Made by a program: the position numbers and the translations under genes
Assembly: GCF_002420705.1 (NCBI RefSeq)
Contig: NZ_DIIM01000003.1
Coordinates: 79,835 to 143,834 of the forward strand
Origin: Sphingobacterium sp. UBA5670
GTDB taxonomy: Bacteria; Bacteroidota; Bacteroidia; Sphingobacteriales; Sphingobacteriaceae
Reading direction: 5' to 3'
Length of the DNA stretch: 64,000 nt
Notes under the pieces: model-generated
Databases searched by the model: none
What the model was told of the DNA's origin: nothing
Seen by the model: the letters and a program-made list of their open reading frames with translations, nothing else
In this document: one piece after another, positions 45,858 through 55,078 of the stretch
Numbering within the stretch: the first letter of the stretch is position 1
Layout: each line of letters begins with the position of its first letter

Positions 45858-45882
45858 GGGGCCACACGTGGCCCCTTTTTTT
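45858..45882 (+). terminator. Intrinsic terminator after the 72-residue peptide gene
   Basis: GGGGCCAC (45858-45865) pairs with GTGGCCCC (45868-45875) with a two-base loop, and is followed by seven T. The T run abuts the convergent TlpA-like gene stop at 45884, so it can serve both strands. Confidence 0.85.
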
Positions 45883-45883
45883 A

Positions 45884-47122
45884 CTATAACCTTTCCTCCA
45901 TCAAAAAAACAGTGGTCTCTCTATCCTCAGCAATCAGTTGAAGACCACTCCGCTTCAGCAGCGTATTTAGAGACTCGAATGAATCCCATTTTCCGGCATA
46001 CATCTTCCTATCGTTATCCACCTCATTAATAATTGGTGGAAAATCCACGTTTAAGTCTGCCATAAAAGTAAAATCAGACACAAAAGAACGCATGTGCTCA
46101 GGTTGTTCGCTGGCAGCCCCGCCTTCTTTGATGACCCATACCGGTATCTTTTGCTTGACAAAACTTGTCCGCACAGTGTACCAATTGTCCAGATCTTCTA
46201 TAATGGCCGCCATGCGACTGGCAGGTTTGTCCGTTAATCGGCTCGTCCGCTCATAAGAAATACTATTTTTGATTTTCCAGTCCTCTTCAAAAAGTTCGAC
46301 CTCCGGATTGTGAATAAAACGATCCTTATCGCCGACTATCAGTTTTATCCGCGAAGGTTTCATAAAGGGAATTTTATGTATTTTTCCATAGCAATAGAAA
46401 TAAAACGGCAGCGCTGTAACATTTACTGCATAATCACGGATAGTCCCATCCAAAGAGTCCACCTGCACACCAAATTTTGTATCAGCATCCTCGAGATATC
46501 CCATTATACCTGAATATGATCTGGTACTACCCGTATATCTGGGCAAGAGCGGTATCGTATAATCAAATTCCAGGTAATCGTTTTTTATGGGCAGGTCAAT
46601 CGTTTTATTACCTAGCAGTTCTTCAATAACTTTTTGATTAAGATATTCGCCATAGGTGACCGCCGCTACTTTTCCCTTATACAACCAGACCAGATGAGGG
46701 ACTGTACGGTGCGGGAATAACCGGTTGAAAACCGTATCGTTTACAACGAAGTCCAATGATAAATTTTCAAAGTTTCCAGAACGTTTTAATGCTTCTGTCA
46801 TAATCTGCGCGCTTTCATAAGCAACGGGAATAATTTTCAATTGCCCAGAATATGACTCCTGGAGCTTTTTAAGCTTAGGGATGGACGCCAGGCAATTCGT
46901 ACAGGTACTTGTCATAAAATCCAGTACAATAAGGTCTCTTTTATAAGAGGACAATTTTTTACCCTGTTTACCATTCAGCAGTGTCCCTATAGGCAGATCC
47001 TCAACAGCCTGACCAATCTTGGGCAGATCAATCGCCTGAACGGCTATCGGTTGGGCCACCGCTATCTCCACAGAACAATGGATGCCTATTACTATCACTA
47101 TTAATTTATATATACCTTTCAT
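45884..47122 (-). CDS. TlpA-like thioredoxin-fold protein of SusCD operon 4
   Basis: 412 residues, exported (signal about 1-24, IVIVIGIHCSVEIAVAQ). A thioredoxin-like domain (~25-165) carries the catalytic pair in STCTNC and a cis-Pro-like RTVPHLVWLY; the remaining ~240 residues are a beta-rich domain of unknown role. Encoded two bases after SusD, last in SusC-SusD-TlpA. TlpA-type thioredoxins in such operons are assumed to keep periplasmic or surface proteins reduced or to process peptides; a role in receptor maturation is inference. Confidence 0.85.
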   Translation of the reverse strand: MKGIYKLIVIVIGIHCSVEIAVAQPIAVQAIDLPKIGQAVEDLPIGTLLNGKQGKKLSSYKRDLIVLDFMTSTCTNCLASIPKLKKLQESYSGQLKIIPVAYESAQIMTEALKRSGNFENLSLDFVVNDTVFNRLFPHRTVPHLVWLYKGKVAAVTYGEYLNQKVIEELLGNKTIDLPIKNDYLEFDYTIPLLPRYTGSTRSYSGIMGYLEDADTKFGVQVDSLDGTIRDYAVNVTALPFYFYCYGKIHKIPFMKPSRIKLIVGDKDRFIHNPEVELFEEDWKIKNSISYERTSRLTDKPASRMAAIIEDLDNWYTVRTSFVKQKIPVWVIKEGGAASEQPEHMRSFVSDFTFMADLNVDFPPIINEVDNDRKMYAGKWDSFESLNTLLKRSGLQLIAEDRETTVFLMEERL

Positions 47123-47124
47123 AA

Positions 47125-48483
47125 CTATCTTTTTGTTTGTTGTAGGGTTGAGTTTTCTAAAACAGCTAGCGGAATGAGCATCGTATACCTCAGGTCATTT
47201 GGCGGCAATACATATTCCTTATTCTCTATATTTCGATAGAGAGTCTTTGCGGTCGACGTATCCAGATTGAGCCGCTTCAGATCCGACCAGCGACGCTGTC
47301 TCATAATCAACTCTTTCCGACGCTCCATTAAAATGATATCCAACAATTTTTGAGGATCTTTCTCCGTGATGAAGGTAAACTGAGACTTGACCCAGCGAGA
47401 CCTGCGTAGCCTATTGAGATCCATTAAAGCGGAATCGACCTTCCCTGTCCTTACGTAACCTTCGGCACGCGAGATCAGAATTTCATCTACGGCCAGACCA
47501 CTGAAAGGCGCCTGATTCAGCTGACCGTCATAATTTCCTTTGTAGGAATAGGTTCCGTCGGCATTTTTAATAAAGAAAACCGCTTTCCGCAGATCGGAAT
47601 CTTCATATTTTTCCATCAGCGTACTGTCCAGTTTCCATCGTGTTCGCGTATACGTCGCACTGCCTACAGCGATAGCCTGGAAAATCACCTCCTTATTGAA
47701 TCTTGCTATGGGACTATTGCTTGCAGCGTTGAGCGTTTCAAAATCCAGCAGGTCAGAGTTTTCAAGCAGACAAGCGTTGGCATATTGTACAGCTCTTGGA
47801 TAATCCTGCAAGTAAAGATAGATGCGCGCCAATAAAGCATTGGCGGCAATCTTGGTGGGAGTAGAAAGCACATTTCCAGTAGCTGGCAACAATATTGCCG
47901 CATCATTCGCATCCTGCAATAGCTGCTTATAGAATTCGCCTATAGTCGACCGTTCTACCCGATCCTCAATATTCGGAGTTTTCCGGTACGGAATAGCTTC
48001 TTTGTTTATATTTGTACCATTGGCTAAGGGTATCGGTACAAATAATTCAGCCAGCGCAAAATGCGCATATGCACGAAAGAAAAGAGCTTCCCCTTTTAAT
48101 GTTTTGGATTGCTGAGTTTCATCCAGGATTTTCAGCACATCCAGCACCTGGTTGGCCACATATACTTTTTTATACTGTGCGGACCACTGCGTGGCTGGAG
48201 GAGTAATGTCTGTGTTCCAAATAAACAGTTCCTTATCCTCAAGGATGGAAACAGACTGCCAATTGGCAGTGGTCATCATAAAATTGTCCGATGCCAGTTC
48301 GCCTATATATGGATAGCCCTGATTGAGTACACTGTAATTATTCAAAAGCGCATTGCAGTCTTCTAAAGTCGTGGGAACTGCCTTGCGCAGATCGGGTTTC
48401 ATATCGAGGTAGTCCTTACAGCCGAAGAATGCTGTAAAGAACAAGATCCATACTGCTGCCTTCAATAGATTTATCTTTTTCAT
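47125..48483 (-). CDS. SusD-family lipoprotein (operon 4)
   Basis: About 452 residues from ATG 48483 (MKKINLLKAAVWILFFTAFF then GC; the frame extends to 48519). Short-form SusD with the N-terminal KDYLDMKPDLRKAVPTTLED, where the early 'TTLEDCNALLNNY' differs from most SusD, and C-terminal ERRKELIMRQRRWSDLKRLN. Partner of the SusC upstream. The short form resembles the SusD of operon 2, both next to a KERxxG-type SusC. Confidence 0.92.
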   Translation of the reverse strand: MKKINLLKAAVWILFFTAFFGCKDYLDMKPDLRKAVPTTLEDCNALLNNYSVLNQGYPYIGELASDNFMMTTANWQSVSILEDKELFIWNTDITPPATQWSAQYKKVYVANQVLDVLKILDETQQSKTLKGEALFFRAYAHFALAELFVPIPLANGTNINKEAIPYRKTPNIEDRVERSTIGEFYKQLLQDANDAAILLPATGNVLSTPTKIAANALLARIYLYLQDYPRAVQYANACLLENSDLLDFETLNAASNSPIARFNKEVIFQAIAVGSATYTRTRWKLDSTLMEKYEDSDLRKAVFFIKNADGTYSYKGNYDGQLNQAPFSGLAVDEILISRAEGYVRTGKVDSALMDLNRLRRSRWVKSQFTFITEKDPQKLLDIILMERRKELIMRQRRWSDLKRLNLDTSTAKTLYRNIENKEYVLPPNDLRYTMLIPLAVLENSTLQQTKR

Positions 48484-48529
48484 CTGTATAAATTTATTTT
48501 TCAATTGTGCTGGTTCCATGATAGCTTCG

Positions 48530-51500
48530 TTAAAGTGAAATATTTAAGCCCAAGGTATAGATAGCCGGTAAAGGAATTGCCGTACCATAATCGGAATCTA
48601 TCCGATATTTTGTTTTCTTCCATAACATCAAACCGATATTGTCCGCATTTAAAAACAAGGATGCTTGCCTCACTCCCGGTATTTTGCCTTTAAGGTTGTA
48701 CTCAAGATTGACATCTTTCAGCTTGACGGCATCTCCACGCTCAACCAAGGCATCCGAGGCCTTATAAAAATTCTCCATCGCCAGGTTGAGTGGATAGATA
48801 AAAGCCGGCACATCCGTCGTGCGTTCATCACCCGGCTTTTGCCAGCGTCTATCATAATCCTCATGCGATATCCAATAGTTTGCAAATGCCAGCGCACTCA
48901 TTCCTGTGCGCCTAAAGAAAAATTTGAATTTATACTGTAAGGTGAATGACAGCTTAAAATCAGCTATATGGACAGTATTTCTCAAAAAACCGTTATAGAG
49001 CGGTATAGCTGAGCCCATAAACCGCACATCCTCTATTGACACCGAGTTTAGCTTGGAGTAATCCTTGCTTACCTCACCATCGAGGTATCCTTGCGGCGCG
49101 CCTGTTTCGGCATCCAGGCCGGCAAAGCGATAAGCGTAGATAGCATACAGATCATTGCCGACAATAGGATTGGGCACAATACCGTTGTCCATATAGCTTG
49201 ATACGGGCGTAGACCTATAGTTGTATTTTTTTGTAAAGTTCCTATTAAAATTAATGATCCAGTCGGTTGACCATTGGAAGTTGCTGGTTTTTATATTTAC
49301 CGATCTGATGGAAGCTTCCAACCCCCTACTGACAAAGCTGGCAACATTGAGCACCTGATTATCAAATCCGACAGTGGGATCCACATTTGCCCTTGCCACG
49401 ATATCTTTACCCTCTTTGTGGTATAGATCTATAGCCCCAGAAATACGCTGACTGCGGGAGGCAAAGTCAATCCCAAAATTCAGTATTCCTACACGTTCCG
49501 CCCGGTATGTGGGATTGGGCGGATTGACCATATATCCAAATGGTAAGCCTGTGATGCTGTTTGTGCCTCCATATTCCATCGTCGGATAGGCTGAATAATC
49601 ATTTACAGCCTTACCATTATAGCCGTATGTCATCCTTAGCTTGAGGTATGGCAGAAAGGAAATTTTATAAAATGGCTCCTGGGAGATATCCCAGCTCAGT
49701 CCGGACGACCATAGCGGCTGCCATTTGTCATTTGTCGATACACCAAAGAGGTTAGAAGCATCCTGTCGTGCACTGGCACTCAGCACATATCTATTTTTGT
49801 AGGTCAGCGAAGCATTGGAAACCACAGATAAAAACCTTTGCCTATATTCCTCGAGCATGATCCCATTTGGGATAACACCCGATCCGGCGAGTCCCCCCAG
49901 CAGGGGAAACGTACTAAGGAAGTCGACAGGCTGATAGTTGAGTGTTTTCTTATCGTATCCATACAATCGACTGCCATCGATCCTGTTCTGCAAATCTTTT
50001 AGTTCAGCACCGAGGATGCCGCTGATCTGAAAAAGATCTCCTTTGCCCAACGATTTATCGAACTGCGCATTCAAACGCAGATTATTGGCATGGACCCTTC
50101 CATCCTGCATGGTATAAATATCACCGATTGGGATAATGTGTTTTAGTCCCGCGGTAGGTGAATATTGGGAGAATAAGTTAATATAGTTCTGTGTAAAATA
50201 AGATTGCAGACCCTGCCAGTTTGTAACTTTATTTGTTGACTCCTGATATTGGTAGTTCAGCATAAGCTGCAGATATTCATTGATTTTAAACTGCCCACCT
50301 AGATTGAGCATAATATCGGTTGTGGTATTCACATTTTCACTAGACTGTAATTCGTTCCCAAGGTTATACCTTGCCGGCAGCAGTTGACCATTAAAAAGTG
50401 TATCAATAAAAGAACTTTTAAACGTCACTGTTTCCAAGTCCCCAAAATTTCCGCCGTCGTCCACTAAGCTGATATAAGGATAATTGGATCTCCCATCGCC
50501 GGAATACAAGGCACCATACGCTATTGAAGACTCGCTACCCAGGTTCCTTGCACTGCTACGACTCATTACGGTACTCAAATTTAGCTGCAGGCGATCTGTC
50601 GGCCGTGCATTAATGGCGGCACGAACGTTATAGCGGTCATTGGAAGAGGACTTCAACGAATTGAGACTTTTGTTATATCCTCCAGAAGCTACAAAATCCA
50701 TGAGACGATTTCCACCTGAAAAATTAACATTGTACTGCTGATTGAATCCCTTTCGGTAGATGTATTTCAGGTAATCTTTTCGGACATCCTGTGCCGAAAA
50801 AACAACTTTTTTACTGTCATAAGTATCCTGATCAATAATGTTCCTTTTCAGCTGGTCCCGGAGCTGCACAATTGGAGACAAGGTACGCTCGGGAGCATTC
50901 AGCTGCCATTCGTAAAACCCTTTATCAAAAAGAAACTCTTCCATTTCAATAAACGAGCGGCTACTCGCATCAGGCCTATAGAACAGGTCCGGTTTTTCTG
51001 TCATTTGCAGGTTAATATTTGCATCGACCTTTGTTGTTCCATTCGGTGCACCTTTCTTAGTTGTCAGGACAATGACACCATTTCCGGCCATTGATCCCCA
51101 TATGGAAGCAGCCGCAGCATCTTTGAGGATCGTGACACTTTCGATATCGTTGGGGTTGATATTCATGATATCCCCTTCGTAAGGAAAATTGTCCAATACG
51201 ATCAATGGGCTCGCCTTGCCATAGAAAGTCGTGCGTCCTCGCAGGCGCATCTGCTGCATCAGCGTGCTTGCTGTAGACCTTTTATCAAAAATAAATGACG
51301 GGGAAAGCCCTTCCAGACGAGACAGAATGTTTGTTGATTTATTGATATTGAACTTTTCTCTATTTATCAGTTCAAAACTGCCTGTTGCGCGCTCTTTGGG
51401 GATCTGCTGGTAACCTGTAGAGACCACTTCGACCTCTTTCAATTGATTTTCCAGCGGCAACATCTTAATCATCAATGATACAGCAGCGGAGTATTCGGTC

Positions 51501-51832
51501 TCAAGAGGCTTATAGCCCACATAGGTAAATTTGACCTTTCCTTTAGGCCTCTTTACCCGTAGGTTAAAAGAGCCATTCCCTTTGGATGACACCCGGAGCT
51601 CCTCTGCCCCGATACTTACCGATACACCCTGTAATGGCCTGCCGTCAACAGCTGAAATGACAGTCCCTTGCAAAATAAAATCTGTAGGCCCATTGGCCCC
51701 GCTGTCCTTGCGGGGCGTCTGGGCCGATAAACTAAACATAGAAACTAAACATAGGATAGATAGCAGGGCACTATATATACAAGTTTTCTTCGGATCGGGC
51801 AAGAGCATTCCTGCCCTAAAAAAATGAGTCAT
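48530..51832 (-). CDS. SusC/RagA-family TonB-linked transporter (operon 4)
   Basis: 1100 residues. Signal region about 1-38 (ALLSILCLVSMFSLSAQ), carboxypeptidase-regulatory-like domain (~52-125: LQGTVISAVDGRPLQGVSVS), no STN domain, plug with PLIVLDNFPYEGD and SVTILKDAAAASIWGSMAGN, barrel ending AIYTLGLNISL. Between the two domains, VVSTGYQQIPKERATGSFELI matches the equivalent motif of the operon 2 receptor (TGYQRISKERSPG). The operon is SusC-SusD-TlpA with no sigma/FecR, so regulation is unclear. The upstream 870 bases contain structured RNA signals. Confidence 0.95.
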   Translation of the reverse strand: MTHFFRAGMLLPDPKKTCIYSALLSILCLVSMFSLSAQTPRKDSGANGPTDFILQGTVISAVDGRPLQGVSVSIGAEELRVSSKGNGSFNLRVKRPKGKVKFTYVGYKPLETEYSAAVSLMIKMLPLENQLKEVEVVSTGYQQIPKERATGSFELINREKFNINKSTNILSRLEGLSPSFIFDKRSTASTLMQQMRLRGRTTFYGKASPLIVLDNFPYEGDIMNINPNDIESVTILKDAAAASIWGSMAGNGVIVLTTKKGAPNGTTKVDANINLQMTEKPDLFYRPDASSRSFIEMEEFLFDKGFYEWQLNAPERTLSPIVQLRDQLKRNIIDQDTYDSKKVVFSAQDVRKDYLKYIYRKGFNQQYNVNFSGGNRLMDFVASGGYNKSLNSLKSSSNDRYNVRAAINARPTDRLQLNLSTVMSRSSARNLGSESSIAYGALYSGDGRSNYPYISLVDDGGNFGDLETVTFKSSFIDTLFNGQLLPARYNLGNELQSSENVNTTTDIMLNLGGQFKINEYLQLMLNYQYQESTNKVTNWQGLQSYFTQNYINLFSQYSPTAGLKHIIPIGDIYTMQDGRVHANNLRLNAQFDKSLGKGDLFQISGILGAELKDLQNRIDGSRLYGYDKKTLNYQPVDFLSTFPLLGGLAGSGVIPNGIMLEEYRQRFLSVVSNASLTYKNRYVLSASARQDASNLFGVSTNDKWQPLWSSGLSWDISQEPFYKISFLPYLKLRMTYGYNGKAVNDYSAYPTMEYGGTNSITGLPFGYMVNPPNPTYRAERVGILNFGIDFASRSQRISGAIDLYHKEGKDIVARANVDPTVGFDNQVLNVASFVSRGLEASIRSVNIKTSNFQWSTDWIINFNRNFTKKYNYRSTPVSSYMDNGIVPNPIVGNDLYAIYAYRFAGLDAETGAPQGYLDGEVSKDYSKLNSVSIEDVRFMGSAIPLYNGFLRNTVHIADFKLSFTLQYKFKFFFRRTGMSALAFANYWISHEDYDRRWQKPGDERTTDVPAFIYPLNLAMENFYKASDALVERGDAVKLKDVNLEYNLKGKIPGVRQASLFLNADNIGLMLWKKTKYRIDSDYGTAIPLPAIYTLGLNISL

Positions 51833-52274
51833 TTTTTTAAGTTTTAATGGAGCGGCCCAAGCAGAGACAATCCTGTCCGATCGGAATCAGCAATTTCATC
51901 CCAGGGTTCTGACCTGAGTCACTCCGGTAAATAACTAGAACTATTAATAGGTCTTCGGGCGCGGTGCAGGACAGTTACATGTGATTTGATATAGACGATA
52001 CCGCGTCCGTCATAAAATAAAAACCGACCTTATATATAGATAATCTATAAATACAATTTTCTAAAGTTTTGCTTTTGAATTGCAAAATCCCTACTTTTAA
52101 AGTGCGAATAAAAAAGAGAAAGGTGCTGTGCAATTTTGGGGCATAGAACTTAGAACAAGTACAGGTCGGCAAAATCAGCAATTGACAGTTTACGAATAGG
52201 CCATTAAAGTTTTTTTATATCCATTCGACGCCCATGGGGCTATCTGCCATTGTTGATTTTAAGCTGTTAAGAGG
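51833..52274. other. Region upstream of operon 4 SusC
   Basis: About 440 bases. No convincing ORF, and no riboswitch family recognised in the G+C-richer stretch at about 51850-51930 next to SusC. It lies between the small minus-strand ORF/RNA and SusC. An untranslated leader for SusC is possible; no exact promoter consensus was located. Confidence 0.4.
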
Positions 52275-52385
52275 CTATTCTGGCGGACAATATTTGTTTT
52301 TGAAGAGCAGATTTACTGCAAGCTGGTTCAGCTGATCCTTGATCTGCCGTCGTTTTGGTGTGGTCAATGACTCTTTTTGTCTCAT
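52275..52385 (-). CDS. 36-residue candidate small ORF
   Basis: ATG 52385 to TAG 52275, product strongly basic (MRQKESLTTPKRRQIKDQLN, ending KYCPPE). It follows the candidate RNA hairpin on the same strand. There is no family and no promoter; it could be a chance ORF or a relic. Confidence 0.2.
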   Translation of the reverse strand: MRQKESLTTPKRRQIKDQLNQLAVNLLFKNKYCPPE

Positions 52386-52429
52386 AATTTAATAGTTGGT
52401 TTCATAAGAGTCTCAAGGAGGAAGTAGAG

Positions 52430-52518
52430 AATTAAAAAGGAGAAGCTCCTACTTTCCACCGCCAACATGGTACCAGCAAGGACCAGACACGGTTTCCAGT
52501 AGGAGCTTCTCCCAAAAA
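52430..52518 (-). ncRNA. Candidate hairpin small RNA
   Basis: On the minus strand a perfect 15-bp stem (plus-strand arms GGAGAAGCTCCTACT 52439-52453 and AGTAGGAGCTTCTCC 52498-52512) encloses a 44-base internal region and is followed by a TTTTT run at about 52434-52438, as in a small RNA whose ends pair and act as terminator. A -7 box TATATTTG lies just upstream (plus-strand CAAATATA 52524-52531) and a better promoter at 52624-52655. A long minus frame runs through, but its predicted product has no recognisable features. The family is unknown to me; it does not match the SRP RNA core motif. Confidence 0.55.
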
Positions 52519-52623
52519 TTGTACAAATATACAAAATTGGGACAATATGCTCCTAAAGGTCTCGCGTCTTTAAAATTGCTGGTTTTAGTTGACGAGACTG
52601 TAATCAGCGAACTGACTATGGTA

Positions 52624-52655
52624 CAAATATACGTAGAAACAATCTTATAACCAAA
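52624..52655 (-). promoter_or_regulatory. Minus-strand promoter (TTTG-N20-TATATTTG) upstream of the candidate RNA
   Basis: On the minus strand, TTTG (plus 52652-52655) and TATATTTG (plus 52624-52631), 20 bases apart, are an exact Bacteroidota consensus. The 12-mer GTACAAATATAC that contains this -7 box occurs again exactly 100 bp away (52521-52532), where it gives the second -7 box. Transcripts would run toward the hairpin at 52512-52439. Confidence 0.6.
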
Positions 52656-52704
52656 AATATTTTGGGTAAAAACAAAATATTTTTGCAACCCTTGTAATAA
52701 TTTT

Positions 52705-53088
52705 ATGAAAATTAATATTGGCGAAATAATCAAAAGAGAAGCAAAGAATCAAGGTGTTAGCTATACTCGTTTGATGGAAGAAATAAAAGTAAAAAATTCA
52801 CAGAACATTGAATATGATTTAAAACAAGAAACTTTGCCAATACAAAAACTAGCACTATATACTTCCGCTTTAAACCATAATTTCCTAAGATATTATACTG
52901 ATCTCGAGCCTTTTAGAGCGTTCTATGAAGAAGAAACCAAAATATCTTTGGATGAAATCGAATGCATAAAAGAACAACTAAATCAATTGGAACGAATTAT
53001 CGCTGCACAAGAAGAAACAATACAAACACAAAAAGAGTTGATTTCTACGCAAAAAGCGTTAATTGAATCTATATCTGGTAAATTATAG
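52705..53088 (+). CDS. HTH/coiled-coil regulator of unknown target
   Basis: 127 residues. The N-terminal ~65 residues have the XRE-like outline MKINIGEIIKREAKNQGVSY with TRLMEEIKVKNSQNIEYDLK and SALNHNFLRYY. The C-terminal ~40 residues are a repeated coiled coil with the recurring ETIQTQKELISTQKALIES. I remember this architecture in Bacteroidota proteins, but the HTH is weak. A -7 box TATTTTTG lies at 52678-52685. Divergent from the candidate RNA, so it may share its intergenic control region. Confidence 0.65.
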   Translation: MKINIGEIIKREAKNQGVSYTRLMEEIKVKNSQNIEYDLKQETLPIQKLALYTSALNHNFLRYYTDLEPFRAFYEEETKISLDEIECIKEQLNQLERIIAAQEETIQTQKELISTQKALIESISGKL

Positions 53089-53453
53089 CATTGTGAAAAT
53101 TTATTGCACGACTATACGTATCTAGTGATCAAATCTCCGACAAAAGATCAAGCGAGGTTTGCAAAATTTATCTAAGGTATTAGCCTTACCGAAGGTGAGA
53201 TCACATCCGATATTAAAGTCAGTGACAGTCTAATAAGCAGAATCCGAAATTCAGAAATGATGAAACCGATTTTTGTCCCTTTCAAATGCAGGCTTTAACA
53301 AAAGCATAACAAATTAAACCAAGCCAACTTTTCGACTACTTTTATGGCGAGGGTGAGCCTCCAATCGTTGGATTAAGTTAACACAGCAATAAAAATAGAA
53401 AAACAAACAGCAAAAAGATATTTTTTTTTAATTCCAAAAAATTATTCTTAAAT
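53089..53453. other. Gap with small broken frames
   Basis: No intact gene. A plus-strand piece at about 53176-53298 (GISLTEGEITSDIKVSDSLI, interrupted by stops) may be a relic of a gene of unknown family. Otherwise AT-rich. Confidence 0.3.
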
Positions 53454-53515
53454 TAGATTTGCCGGTTAAAAGTTTATAGCATTTAGCCAATCCTCCTGAT
53501 TTAATCGGGAGGATT
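53454..53515 (+). ncRNA. Promoter-terminator pair, possible short RNA
   Basis: TAGATTTG (53454-53461), an exact -7 box, is followed after 27 bases by a stem (AATCCTCCTGAT 53489-53500 with ATCGGGAGGATT 53504-53515, one G-T pair), a 3-base loop, then TTTATTATTT. There is no ORF between. It has the same layout as the promoter/hairpin pair before gldL (3146-3244), and both contain GTTTATA and ATTTA. The -33 element is not clear. Confidence 0.35.
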
Positions 53516-54040
53516 TATTATTTAATAACTTAGCATATCGCAAGATTCGTTTATACAGAAAAATAGCAATACTTTATATAATAGTAGGTTAATTATAATA
53601 ATAACTTCCCTCTTCATCGCCTGATGAAAAGAAAGTTTTTAACGAGACCCTCATATCCGCCAAAATAAAAAAGCTCCCCTTTAGGAAATGGCTTCGTCCC
53701 ATCCACTGTAGTAGGAACAACGCGTTTTCCCGCGGGAACATTCCGGAGCTGGTTCCAAAGATAGCTTGAATAAGATCATAGCATTCCATACTGGGAATCA
53801 CAGAATTATCAATCGGGCACGATATGTCCAAGTTTTCCACCTATTTTATCAAGCCTCCTGATTTTTCACTAGTTAACATTACTCAAATTGGCTCTCTCTT
53901 CTTTTCTATATCAGAAATTGCAACCAATCCAGGCATGGAAGACAGAAGGAAAAATAGGACGAAGTGGTTAATAATAAATAATTGTATGGTTAAATTTAAA
54001 ACAAAATATTATCTTTGCAGACTAACAAAATATTAAATTT
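53516..54040. other. Gap before the FimB-like lipoprotein gene
   Basis: No intact gene. A minus-strand piece at 53589-53840 (SCPIDNSVIPSMECYDLIQA, and a different frame with RVVPTTVDGTKPFPKGELFY) looks like a decayed coding sequence; no family recognised. An exact -7 box TATCTTTG lies at 54010-54017, 24 bases before the next ATG. Confidence 0.3.
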
Positions 54041-55012
54041 ATGAAAAGATTATTAACCCTATTGGTCATTGTACCTATTTTGTTTGCTGCTTGTTCCAAG
54101 AAAGAAGAACCTGTACCGGAAAAAGAAAACAAATTATATGAAGTAAAGTTTTCAGCAACTGGCCTTGAGCAATCTCTTGAACCGATTGGACCAAAATCGT
54201 CTACTAGGGCAAGCACGCAAGATCCACTGTTAAAAGATGAAATTAATGGAATACAATTCTTCGTGTTTGACAACCTATCAAATTTAGTAGGATCCAAGTA
54301 TTCGGATTTATACGATACAAAAGGAAATTTTATACCAGGAAGCTTGAATGTGACCATGGAACTTCCAAAAGGTAATTATTACGTTTCTGCTGTTGCCAGA
54401 GATGGGTATCATACTGATTTTTACTATTTAAATACTATTTTACAAAACTTTTATATAGATTTTCCCTCTACCTACTCTACCAAAGAGATGATCCAATTTT
54501 CGCCCATATTCATTCATAAACAGAGCCAGCTCACTGTTGGGACATCAGCCGTGAATCATGCGGTACAGATGAAACGATTAAATGCACGTTTAGAAATAAA
54601 AATTAACGATGAAATTCCTGAACATGTTGATTACATCTTATTTGGTGGAAAGATTGCCAAATCCGTGCTGTTGTTTGACCAAATTGCAAATGCATCAGGA
54701 AGCGGTTATATCAAACTGGATCTAAATAGTGTACGGACTAAAACAGAAAAAGTCCTTACCGCTACATTTTATCCAAACGCGTATTCAACAGATAACCTCA
54801 CAAAGCAATCAAGCTATGACCTGCTTTTTTATGATAAGGATAATAAACTGTTGGGTACCAAAACTATTTCTGATGTCCAATTCAAACAAGGCTATATCAC
54901 AAGATTAACCGGAAAACTTTTTGACAAAATTGAAGATCCATTAAAATCAAATAGTATGACCGTCGAGTTTATCAAAGACTACTCTTCGAGTGTTATTGAA
55001 AAGAACTTTTAA
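54041..55012 (+). CDS. FimB/Mfa2-like lipoprotein
   Basis: 323 residues. Lipoprotein signal LLVIVPILFAAC (Cys about 18). The N-terminal half has a beta domain with NGIQFFVFDNLSNLV; the second half holds HAVQMKRLNARLEIKI, similar to the 'M-x-R' strand of FimB/Mfa2 family anchor proteins, and ends in YITRLTGKLFDKI. Members anchor or terminate fimbriae in Bacteroidota. A stand-alone gene, so a role with the fimbrillin-like protein at 31908 is only a possibility. -7 box TATCTTTG at 54010-54017. Confidence 0.6.
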   Translation: MKRLLTLLVIVPILFAACSKKEEPVPEKENKLYEVKFSATGLEQSLEPIGPKSSTRASTQDPLLKDEINGIQFFVFDNLSNLVGSKYSDLYDTKGNFIPGSLNVTMELPKGNYYVSAVARDGYHTDFYYLNTILQNFYIDFPSTYSTKEMIQFSPIFIHKQSQLTVGTSAVNHAVQMKRLNARLEIKINDEIPEHVDYILFGGKIAKSVLLFDQIANASGSGYIKLDLNSVRTKTEKVLTATFYPNAYSTDNLTKQSSYDLLFYDKDNKLLGTKTISDVQFKQGYITRLTGKLFDKIEDPLKSNSMTVEFIKDYSSSVIEKNF

Positions 55013-55027
55013 TAGGATATCTAAATT

Positions 55028-55054
55028 GAGCAGGTTCAGGCAGCCTGCTCTTTC
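55028..55054 (+). terminator. Intrinsic terminator after the FimB-like gene
   Basis: GAGCAGG (55028-55034) pairs with CCTGCTC (55044-55050) with a 9-base loop and a short T-rich tail (TTTC). It is weaker than other terminators here. Confidence 0.6.
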
Positions 55055-55078
55055 TTATTCACGGCATCCACCCTATTC

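Noticed and set aside
51850..51930. Riboswitch (TPP, SAM or cobalamin) upstream of SusC of operon 4
   Set aside because: The G+C-rich stretch lacks the conserved cores of these classes when read on either strand.
52439..52512. SRP (4.5S) RNA, 6S RNA or tmRNA identity for the hairpin
   Set aside because: The GGAAGGAAGCAGC-type SRP core and tmRNA tRNA-like ends are not seen; 6S cannot be excluded but has no diagnostic motif here. Left as unassigned.
52449..52733. 94-residue minus-strand ORF through the candidate RNA
   Set aside because: It covers both promoters and the hairpin, has a non-canonical beginning region of hydrophobic residues, and its open frame is explained by structure of the RNA; no domain recognised.
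53589..53840. 83-residue minus-strand ORF
   Set aside because: Protein-like fragments occur in two different frames, so it looks like a decayed sequence, not an intact gene.
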